DNA from: Verrucomicrobiia bacterium
Lineage (GTDB): Bacteria; Verrucomicrobiota; Verrucomicrobiae; Limisphaerales; UBA11358
NCBI GenBank assembly: GCA_030042375.1
Contig: JASHZU010000436.1
Location: forward strand, 1-5,230
Reading direction: 5' to 3'
DNA: 5,230 nucleotides
Made by a program: the position numbers and the translations under genes. Shown in pieces: positions 1 to 4,925 of this stretch. Under the pieces are notes generated by a model. That model made no database searches, was not told where the DNA came from, and was given only the letters and a program-made list of their open reading frames with translations. How positions within the stretch are numbered: position 1 is the first letter of the stretch; each line of letters starts with the position of its first letter.

Positions 1-1
1 G

Positions 2-1327
2 CCCGAGCGGCTTCGCGGTGTTGGTCAGTGTCTTCTATCTTTAGGATTTATATTTTTGGCCATGCACTATCTTCAGGAGGGGGCTATTGATTTTGGCCGC
101 AGCCATGACATCGGCGTTGTCTTTGGTGTGTTGGACCAGCATCCATATAATCTCTGCCTGGCGGCGGCAATTATGGCATTGCTGTTGCAAAGTTCGACCG
201 CGACGGTGGTCTTCGGCATCGGGTTGGCCACCGGCGGCATTTTGCCGGAATCCCTCTTTGTAAATTGGATTGTTGGAACCAATATCGGCCTGGGTTTAAC
301 ATCCCTCTTTGTTGCCAAAAACAATCTGGAAGGACGCCGCTTGGGCATTGCCAATTTACTCGCCAAGCTATTCGTGGCGGTTTTAGTGATTGTATTTGTG
401 CCCCGAAATTTATTTCTCTCGGAGAAACTGTCCTTTCCCGTCCCGCAGCAACTGGCACTCATGCACACCGCTTTTAATCTGCTTGTGGCGGTAATATCCT
501 ACCCGTTTTTGGAATGGCTATTGGCTTTTGTGAAAAAGACTTTTGTTCCCGACCCGCCCAGGTCCCAGGAAGTGCCAAGGACATTCCTCAATCCAGAAGC
601 GCTGGAATCTCCACCGATCGCCCTGGCCCATGCCACGCGGGAAACCTTGCGCATGACCGATGAGGTGAAAGTCATGCTCCAAAGTCTTTGGTCCGCCCAC
701 GTTCAAAACAGTTCTGCGCCTGTTAAGAATATTCGTTCCCAGGAGGATACCATTGATGAGATCAACCAGCAATTGATGTTGTATTTGAGCCAGATTGGCG
801 AATTGAATGATTTCGACCGCAAATGGCATTTTACTCTTTTGAGCTATGCTGCCGAATTGGAGGCCATCGGCGACATCATTGAAAAAAACCTCATTAGTAC
901 CGTGACAAAACAAACAACCGAACATCTAGTTCTTTATCCCGACGACGAAGCCGCCTTGAATAATCTTTATCAAAAAACCCTGCTTCAATTTGACCTCGCC
1001 GCCAGTTTCATGACCATGCGCGAACCTGCCACCGCACAAAAAGTCCTTAATGCGCGAGACGAGATTAATGAATGGTGTCTGGCTCAGAAAAAGACACATT
1101 ATGAGCGTTTAAAGCCCGGAGACCGGCAGGGACTTTCCAACAGTTTGTGCTTTTTGGATATGTTAGACGGATTGCGGCGCATCGGCAATCACTTGAGTAC
1201 TGCCGCCGCTTATGGCTTTAGTCCTGCCGGAGCGCGCCAGAGAAAAACAAAACAAAAGCCGGCCGTTCAAAACCCTGCCCAACCCAGTTTGTTGCCTCCT
1301 GCACCGGAGCCTCCGCGCAGCCGGTAA
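2..1327 (+). CDS. Na+/phosphate symporter with C-terminal PhoU-like domain (5' end outside the window)
   Basis: This is an inner-membrane Na/Pi-cotransporter family (NptA/YjbB-like) protein that imports inorganic phosphate with sodium. The reading frame is open to the left edge, and codons 1-18 already encode a hydrophobic segment (LLSLGFIFLAMHYL), so the TTG at 56 and ATG at 62 are internal and the true start lies upstream. Visible are 441 residues. Membrane segments lie at about 6-28, 50-80, 86-110, 115-140 and 152-178. The second inverted-repeat signature is present as QSSTAT (Q63), followed by GTNIGLGLTS, a variant of the usual GANIGTTVTA. The first QSS repeat must lie upstream. Residues about 205-410 form a helical PhoU-like domain with two repeats, marked by ELEAIGD and LRRIGNH (Asn where Asp is usual). 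The last 30 residues are a basic, proline-rich tail. The gene converges on the nuclease gene with a 53-bp gap, in which I see no convincing terminator. The family call is firm; the substrate is inferred. Confidence 0.92.
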   Translation, partial: PERLRGVGQCLLSLGFIFLAMHYLQEGAIDFGRSHDIGVVFGVLDQHPYNLCLAAAIMALLLQSSTATVVFGIGLATGGILPESLFVNWIVGTNIGLGLTSLFVAKNNLEGRRLGIANLLAKLFVAVLVIVFVPRNLFLSEKLSFPVPQQLALMHTAFNLLVAVISYPFLEWLLAFVKKTFVPDPPRSQEVPRTFLNPEALESPPIALAHATRETLRMTDEVKVMLQSLWSAHVQNSSAPVKNIRSQEDTIDEINQQLMLYLSQIGELNDFDRKWHFTLLSYAAELEAIGDIIEKNLISTVTKQTTEHLVLYPDDEAALNNLYQKTLLQFDLAASFMTMREPATAQKVLNARDEINEWCLAQKKTHYERLKPGDRQGLSNSLCFLDMLDGLRRIGNHLSTAAAYGFSPAGARQRKTKQKPAVQNPAQPSLLPPAPEPPRSR

Positions 1328-1380
1328 TTTGAAGAAGATTCATTCGTTCGAATTATTCCTCTTAGGCTGACGACGGGTGC

Positions 1381-2640
1381 TTATTGATTCGAGTCCGTGA
1401 TTTTAATCTGCCTCGGGGATTCCAGAACCACTTCCGGTTTGTCGTGATACTCGGTAACGGTGCCGCTGATCTCCACATTATGGCCGGTATATTTCTGTAA
1501 ATCGCCAAACTTGCCGAAGTTGTCATCAAAAACCACCGCCGTCATGGGTGTATCGGGATAAGATTGATCCAAATCCAAAATAGCGATAGTCGAGCGCACG
1601 CTCACGTCCACTACTTTTCCCGTTACCACCATGTCTTCGTCATAATATTCTGCTGCCTGTGCGGTCCCGATTTCTTTGGGCAGCGCAATGGCCATCGTAT
1701 TGGTATTGGGGGGCAATAACGGCACCGTTCTCCCCAAAATCAAATATTTTTTGATTTCATAGGCCAAACGATACCCAGCCAGCGCTCCTTGGCGTTCGGC
1801 TACGGATTTTGCCTTGCTGAGATAGCCTTCCGGCAGCAGGGGGGCGGTTTCCATGTTCGTGCCGCCTCTCAAATGGCCATTCAGGTACCCATACTCAATG
1901 GCCAGCTTGCGGCTTTCCAGGCTCCATGATGTGGGCGTGGTATCCTCCCTCAATTCCGGCAGGAACAATCTGGGATATTCTCCCTGAATTTGACGGGCGT
2001 ACCGCAATTGAATTGCCGGACTTTCAGCGTCTCCCAACAGCCCGTCCCAAATCCCATGCAATCGCACACCGCCTTGTTCCAGTTTCACATAAAAATCATT
2101 TCCGCCGCGGTCGCCATTCGGGAATTGTGCGTCGTAGAATGACTCGCAATGTAAAGGCTGGTGCATGTCTCCGATCAAATGAATCAGATAGGACAAATAG
2201 ACCGCGCGCAATACCGGGTCGGCATTGGTGTCGCTCAGGGTCTGTTCGCATTGCGCCACGCCAAAAAGCACGTCATTGGTTGGTTGCGGGTCTGGTTCCA
2301 GCGGAAACAATGGGGGCCTGAGCGGATAATCGATGAAATGCCAGTCAGGATGGTCGTAAGGGCTGCCGCTTCGGCGAATTTCGTCCGGCCAGGTGCTGCT
2401 GCGCAAGAAAACATAAGAAGCCAAATCATAATTAGGATTGGGGTGATAAGCCTTTACCCATTCCTGATAATCGGGGTGTGCCTTTAAAACTTCGATGGCC
2501 TGCGCTTTAAGCTCCGGCGGCAGTTGGCGAAATGCCTCTGCCGCAATCAGCATGTGGCCGGCGCCATCCCAGGCAAGAAGGCTGAACTGAGAAATTATCA
2601 GCCAGCCGGCACAAAAAACCGCTAAAAAAACCCTTTTCAC
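1381..2640 (-). CDS. Exported S1/P1-type zinc nuclease with C-terminal OB-like domain
   Basis: The protein has 419 residues. It starts with a signal peptide (KR, hydrophobic 4-22, predicted cut after LLA-23), leaving Trp24 as mature residue 1, as S1/P1 enzymes require. All nine zinc ligands of nuclease P1 can be placed: W24, H29, D86, H101, H154, D158, H164, H195 and D199. Spacings within each motif match P1 (W-H 5, D-H 15, H-D 4, D-H 6, H-D 4). Motifs include DMHQPLH and RLHGIWD. The family cleaves single-stranded DNA/RNA and removes 3'-phosphates, here presumably in the periplasm or outside the cell. After a proline-rich linker (about 303-325), residues 330-414 form a beta-rich module (VVTGKVVDVSV, VEISGTVTEYHDKPEVVLES) that looks like an OB fold, not part of the classic enzyme. 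The start is a GTG: an in-frame stop lies 12 bases upstream and no other start keeps the signal peptide. No clear Shine-Dalgarno is seen. It is divergent from the phosphatase gene. Confidence 0.94.
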   Translation of the reverse strand: MKRVFLAVFCAGWLIISQFSLLAWDGAGHMLIAAEAFRQLPPELKAQAIEVLKAHPDYQEWVKAYHPNPNYDLASYVFLRSSTWPDEIRRSGSPYDHPDWHFIDYPLRPPLFPLEPDPQPTNDVLFGVAQCEQTLSDTNADPVLRAVYLSYLIHLIGDMHQPLHCESFYDAQFPNGDRGGNDFYVKLEQGGVRLHGIWDGLLGDAESPAIQLRYARQIQGEYPRLFLPELREDTTPTSWSLESRKLAIEYGYLNGHLRGGTNMETAPLLPEGYLSKAKSVAERQGALAGYRLAYEIKKYLILGRTVPLLPPNTNTMAIALPKEIGTAQAAEYYDEDMVVTGKVVDVSVRSTIAILDLDQSYPDTPMTAVVFDDNFGKFGDLQKYTGHNVEISGTVTEYHDKPEVVLESPRQIKITDSNQ

Positions 2641-2743
2641 CGATGTGTTTTATCTCGGATAAGACCTTGCTAGCAATTAAAAACGGCTGTAACCCGATGA
2701 AAAAATGTTTCAAGCCCTTTCAAGTCAAAATAGAATTAAATCC
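2641..2743. promoter_or_regulatory. Divergent promoter region between nuclease and phosphatase genes
   Basis: This 103-bp gap must hold the start signals of both divergent genes. It contains a perfect palindrome, TTGCTAGCAA (2667-2676), which supplies a weak -35-like TTGCTA on each strand. On the minus strand, TTGCTA is followed after 16 bp by GATAAA. That would place the transcript start almost at the nuclease GTG, so this mRNA could be nearly leaderless, consistent with no visible Shine-Dalgarno. On the plus strand the best -10 (TGTAAC, 2688-2693, 15-bp spacer) is poor. TTTCAAG is repeated directly at 2708-2714 and 2718-2724. Palindrome and repeat are seen directly; promoter and operator roles are inferred. 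Confidence 0.35.
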
Positions 2744-3373
2744 ATGAAGAAAATATTGTTCGTTTTGTTGCTCGTTAAATGGGCAATTCCGGCATGCGTT
2801 AACGCTCAAACCAATGCGCCTGCCGCCACGGCTGGCCAGACATTGGAAACGATCGTCTGTATCCGGCATGGAGAAAAGCCGCCCGGGGGACTGGGACAGC
2901 TTGATTGCCGTGGCCTTAACCGGGCTTTGGCATTGCCGGATGTGCTGCTCAGGAAATTCGGCACGCCTCAATTTATCTTTGCGCCCAATCCAAACCAGCA
3001 GGTTCAAGACAAAGGAAGGAATTATTATTATATTCGTCCGCTCATGACCATTGAGCCGACCGCCATTCGCTGCAGCCTGCCTGTCGACACACAGTTTGGA
3101 TACCGGGAAATCAACGGGCTTGAAAACGAATTAAACGGGCCACAATACCAAAACGCCACCGTCTTTATCGCGTGGGAACATATTCTACTGGACGACTTTG
3201 CCAGAAACGTGCTCAAGAATAACGGCGATAATCCACAAAAGGTTCCTGATTGGAAGAACAGTGAGTATGACATGATTTTTGTGTTCAAAATCACACGAGA
3301 GAACGGAAGGAAGAAGTTTTCTTTCTCAATTGACCATGAGGGCCTGAACGGCTTGAGCGATACCTGCCCTTGA
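2744..3373 (+). CDS. Exported histidine-phosphatase-superfamily protein
   Basis: This 209-residue protein has a signal peptide (MKK, hydrophobic core 4-17, likely cut after CVNA at 21). An in-frame ATG at 2705 would add 13 polar residues before it, so 2744 is preferred. A lipoprotein is less likely, because IPAC-18 has Pro in the lipobox. The mature part opens with the phosphoglycerate-mutase/acid-phosphatase signature IRHGEKP (R41, H42 nucleophile, G43). LDCRGLNRALALPDVL (53-68) resembles the helix after the RHG motif. R98 in YIRPLMTIEPTA fits the second phosphate-binding Arg, and WEH-147 in the late strand fits the second catalytic His. These four residues would form the phosphate pocket, and the family hydrolyses phosphomonoesters through a phosphohistidine. 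Substrate is unknown, and a non-catalytic family member cannot be excluded. No good Shine-Dalgarno precedes the start, which overlaps the TGA of a 16-codon mini-ORF (2697-2747). It ends in Thr-Cys-Pro and is followed by about 650 bp without a recognised gene. Confidence 0.78.
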   Translation: MKKILFVLLLVKWAIPACVNAQTNAPAATAGQTLETIVCIRHGEKPPGGLGQLDCRGLNRALALPDVLLRKFGTPQFIFAPNPNQQVQDKGRNYYYIRPLMTIEPTAIRCSLPVDTQFGYREINGLENELNGPQYQNATVFIAWEHILLDDFARNVLKNNGDNPQKVPDWKNSEYDMIFVFKITRENGRKKFSFSIDHEGLNGLSDTCP

Positions 3374-3565
3374 ATTTTCGAAGCCGTGCACAGCGCGAAT
3401 CTTAATTGCGGCTCTGTTGGAGCGAAAGTATTTGCGGTATTCGGGAACTAACGAAAAACCGACGTGCCTGCTAAAATGGCCTCCGCTCTTTGACATATTT
3501 CTGAAGTAGGAGCCAAGGCTCTGGCCGCCTCTTTGTGCATTGGTGACTTGGTGGTTAAAATAGGG
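3374..3565. other. Non-coding stretch downstream of the phosphatase gene; nothing recognised
   Basis: I see no convincing gene, RNA or terminator here. A minus-strand open frame crosses it (3326-3592) but overlaps the phosphatase gene and matches no family I recognise. A consensus -35 hexamer TTGACA sits at 3490-3495 without a -10 at any sensible spacing. GAGCC and GGCTC face each other around 3510-3521, separated by only two bases. Confidence 0.4.
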
Positions 3566-3680
3566 ATCAACCCACATCAACCCCCGGGACACGAAAACAA
3601 ACCAAAAACAGACCTGAACAAACCGAAAAAATTAAAGCCTGCTCAAGGCTGGTAAAGGCTGTTTAAGGCCAATCAAGGGT
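3566..3680. repeat. Helically phased short degenerate repeats (10-11 bp period), upstream array
   Basis: Three motif families follow one another at about one helical turn. ATCAACCC occurs at 3566 and 3576. AACARACC occurs at 3596, 3607 and 3617. AAGGCY or close variants start at 3635 (AAGCCT), 3645, 3655, 3665 (AAGGCC) and 3675 (AAGGGT). A-tracts therefore recur on the same face of the DNA over more than 100 bp. The positions are read directly. Possible roles are intrinsically bent DNA, a cooperative protein-binding array, or a decayed minisatellite. No known iteron, DnaA-box or CRISPR pattern fits, because the units are too short and touch without spacers. Confidence 0.55.
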
Positions 3681-3682
3681 TC

Positions 3683-3712
3683 CCCACCCCCCCGGGGGGG
3701 GGGTGGGATTTT
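3683..3712. repeat. C7/G10 palindrome followed by TTTT; possible terminator
   Basis: An arm CCCA plus seven C (3683-3693) pairs perfectly with seven G plus TGGG (3697-3707). The 11-bp stem has three unpaired G in the loop, then one A and four T (3709-3712). It could end plus-strand transcription from the phosphatase gene about 310 bp upstream, though the T tract is short and the distance long. It separates the two phased-repeat arrays. The homopolymers are prone to slippage and to sequencing error, so their exact length is uncertain. Confidence 0.5.
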
Positions 3713-3728
3713 GCGTGGCAGCCAGGGA

Positions 3729-3768
3729 GGTAAATATAGGTAAATCTAACCAAATAGAGGCAAATATA
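3729..3768. repeat. Second 10-bp tandem repeat array, consensus RSYAAATMKA
   Basis: Four decamers start at 3729 (GGTAAATATA), 3739, 3749 and 3759 with an exact 10-bp period. All have AAAT at unit positions 4-7. The first six bases of the first unit, GGTAAA, also occur at 3651 in the upstream array, so the two may share origin or binding factor. The array is AT-rich and ends about 80 bp before the predicted rpsB -35 element. A curved-DNA or regulator-binding role is possible but unproven. Confidence 0.55.
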
Positions 3769-3806
3769 GCCATTTTCGGGAAATAAAAGATTGTTTAAAT
3801 TCCAAT

Positions 3807-3834
3807 GGGCGCCTTCATTCCTTGGCGTCTTTTG
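3807..3834 (+). terminator. Weak terminator-like hairpin upstream of the rpsB promoter
   Basis: GGCGCC (3808-3813) pairs with GGCGTC (3824-3829), five Watson-Crick pairs plus one G-U, extendable by a G-U at 3807/3830. The loop is 10 bases and TTTT follows at 3831-3833 region (TCTTTTG). It would insulate rpsB from upstream transcription. The short stem makes this tentative. Confidence 0.28.
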
Positions 3835-3847
3835 CGTTAATTAGCTA

Positions 3848-3875
3848 TTGCCACTTCCCGTTTTTCTGCTATTCT
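3848..3875 (+). promoter_or_regulatory. Candidate sigma70-type promoter for rpsB-tsf
   Basis: TTGCCA (3848-3853, five of six to TTGACA) and TATTCT (3870-3875, four of six to TATAAT) are 16 bp apart. Transcription would begin near 3881-3883, giving a leader of about 146 bases before the rpsB GTG. It is the best promoter match I found between the phosphatase gene and rpsB. Its predicted start coincides with the base of a strong hairpin, which supports the placement only circumstantially. Confidence 0.42.
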
Positions 3876-3880
3876 AACCA

Positions 3881-3908
3881 TCCCTTTTCGCCAAATGGCG
3901 GGAAGGGA
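3881..3908 (+). promoter_or_regulatory. 12-bp hairpin at the predicted 5' end of the rpsB leader
   Basis: The arm 3881-3892 pairs along its whole length with 3897-3908: ten Watson-Crick pairs and two G-U pairs around the loop AAAT. No T tract follows on either strand, so it is not an intrinsic terminator. At the very 5' end of the mRNA it could stabilise the transcript or form part of a ribosomal-protein control element. The pairing is seen; the function is inferred. Confidence 0.5.
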
Positions 3909-3967
3909 AAACGGCCTAAAATTCGCGTTTGAGTGAATGCGAAGCGGCCATAATAACATCAAACTCA

Positions 3968-3986
3968 ATCCCGTGTTCCGCGGGAT
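3968..3986 (+). promoter_or_regulatory. Second hairpin in the rpsB leader
   Basis: ATCCCG (3968-3973) pairs perfectly with CGGGAT (3981-3986) around a seven-base loop, with a possible extra U-G closing pair. It lies about 41 bases before the rpsB start, within the predicted 5' leader. S2 represses its own mRNA through a leader structure in E. coli and relatives; an equivalent role here is only a hypothesis. Confidence 0.38.
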
Positions 3987-4015
3987 GCTGCGCGAAGATT
4001 CGTGCGGTTTTAACC

Positions 4016-4021
4016 AAAGGA
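4016..4021 (+). promoter_or_regulatory. Shine-Dalgarno sequence that sets the rpsB start
   Basis: AAAGGA ends six bases before GTG 4028, normal spacing. The frame stays open back to 3929, but the added 33 residues are unlike any S2 N-terminus. This site together with the conserved start ISIGVKELL fixes the GTG as the start codon. Confidence 0.7.
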
Positions 4022-4027
4022 AAAATT

Positions 4028-4837
4028 GTGATTAGCATTGGAGTAAAAGAATTGTTGGATTCAGGTGTCCATTTCGGCCACCAAACGAAGCGTTGGAACC
4101 CCAAGATGAAGCCGTACATCTTCGACGCGCGCAACGGTATTCATATCATCGACCTCTCGAAGACCCTCACGCAGCTCGAAGCCGCGTGCGAGTTCCTGGG
4201 CACGACCGTTCGCAAAGGTGGCAAAGTGATTTTCGTCGGCACCAAAAAGCAGGCGCAGCAGTGCGTCAAAGACACCGCCAAGGAATGCGGGCAGTTTTAT
4301 GTTGTTGAACGCTGGCTCGGCGGCACCTTGACCAATTTCAATACCATCAAAACCTCCATCAAGCGCCTCAAAGAAATTGAGAAGATGGATGCCGATGGCT
4401 CGCTCGCCAATTACGTGAAGCAGGAACAGGCCGTCATCCGCCGTGAAGCCGCACGCCTGCACAAATATTTCGACGGCATCCGCTCCATGGACAAGCTCCC
4501 TGCCGCGATGTTCGTCGTGGACATCAAGCGCGAGCACAACGCCGTGGCTGAAGCGCGCAAGTTGAAAATCCCCATCGTAGCCCTCGTGGACACAAACTGC
4601 GACCCTGACCTGGCCGATTATCCCATCGCCGCGAACGACGACGCGATTCGTTCCGTGCGTACGATTATGGCGACCATTGGGCAAACCATTACCCAGGCCG
4701 GCGCCGAATTTGAATCGAAGCGCTCACGCCGCCCGGATTCCAACGGCGAGAAATTTGACTCGGCCGAAGCGGTGGAAGAGGCGTCCGGCGATGACCCGAC
4801 GACCCCGGAAAACTCCCCGGCGCCTTCAAACGCCTAA
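4028..4837 (+). CDS. rpsB: 30S ribosomal protein S2
   Basis: S2 joins the small ribosomal subunit late, at the head-body junction, and helps bind S1 in many bacteria. The 269-residue product starts at GTG and matches the family throughout: ISVKELL-like start, GVHFGHQTKRWNPKM (13-27), YIFDARNGIHIIDL (30-43), the signature VIFVGTKKQA (67-76), WLGGTLTNF (96-104), and the second signature around LPAAMFVVDIKREHNAVAEA (157-176), followed by IPIVALVDTNCDPDLADYPI. The core ends near residue 228. A 40-residue hydrophilic tail, rich in Glu, Asp, Ser and Pro, follows, a common variable extension. Codon use is more GC-rich at third positions than in the phosphate-related genes to the left, as expected for a highly expressed gene. 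It is followed after 88 bp by tsf, the order found in most bacteria, and the two are probably cotranscribed. Its own leader contains two hairpins that may serve autoregulation. Confidence 0.97.
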   Translation: MISIGVKELLDSGVHFGHQTKRWNPKMKPYIFDARNGIHIIDLSKTLTQLEAACEFLGTTVRKGGKVIFVGTKKQAQQCVKDTAKECGQFYVVERWLGGTLTNFNTIKTSIKRLKEIEKMDADGSLANYVKQEQAVIRREAARLHKYFDGIRSMDKLPAAMFVVDIKREHNAVAEARKLKIPIVALVDTNCDPDLADYPIAANDDAIRSVRTIMATIGQTITQAGAEFESKRSRRPDSNGEKFDSAEAVEEASGDDPTTPENSPAPSNA

Positions 4838-4857
4838 GAGGGCAGGGGTGATGGTAG

Positions 4858-4877
4858 GGCGGCGCTGCTGCGCCGCC
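4858..4877. promoter_or_regulatory. Perfect 8-bp GC hairpin in the rpsB-tsf gap
   Basis: GGCGGCGC (4858-4865) pairs with GCGCCGCC (4870-4877) around TGCT. No T tract follows, so it is not a standard terminator. It could lower readthrough, act as a 3' stability stem for rpsB, or be a copy of a dispersed REP-like palindrome. Only the structure is certain. Confidence 0.5.
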
Positions 4878-4891
4878 GGACATGTGCCCCA

Positions 4892-4919
4892 TCAACGATC
4901 AACTCTCAACGATTAACAT
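4892..4919. repeat. Heptamer tandem repeat in front of tsf, consensus TCAACGA
   Basis: Four 7-base units start at 4892, 4899, 4906 and 4913. Units one and three are identical (TCAACGA), unit two is TCAACTC, and unit four is more diverged (TTAACAT). The array ends six bases before the tsf ATG, exactly where a Shine-Dalgarno sequence would sit. It contains no GGAGG-like bases, so it is C/A-rich and probably unstructured. Confidence 0.6.
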
Positions 4920-4925
4920 TTTTAT

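Noticed and set aside
1341..1353. ATTCG/CGAAT inverted repeat between the convergent genes as a bidirectional terminator
   Set aside because: The stem has at most five pairs with a two-base loop, low GC and no T tract on either side.
3490..3495. Perfect -35 hexamer TTGACA
   Set aside because: No -10-like hexamer occurs 15-19 bp downstream, and no gene begins soon after.
3326..3592. 88-residue minus-strand open frame after the phosphatase gene
   Set aside because: It overlaps the 3' end of the phosphatase gene on the other strand, has no recognised motif and no clear Shine-Dalgarno. Its start lies in the repeat region.
3566..3768. CRISPR array or replication-origin iterons
   Set aside because: The units are 8-10 bp, degenerate and directly adjacent, with no spacers; no DnaA boxes or replication initiator gene are present.
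3929..4027. N-terminal extension of S2 from an upstream ATG
   Set aside because: The extra 33 residues do not resemble S2, would cover the leader hairpin, and the GTG at 4028 has a proper Shine-Dalgarno.
4061..4684. 207-codon minus-strand open frame
   Set aside because: It lies antisense within rpsB, which is beyond doubt. Long antisense frames are common opposite GC-biased codons.
4838..4859. G-quadruplex in the purine-rich start of the rpsB-tsf gap
   Set aside because: Only three runs of three or more G occur, with one pair between them, so at best a weak two-layer form is possible.
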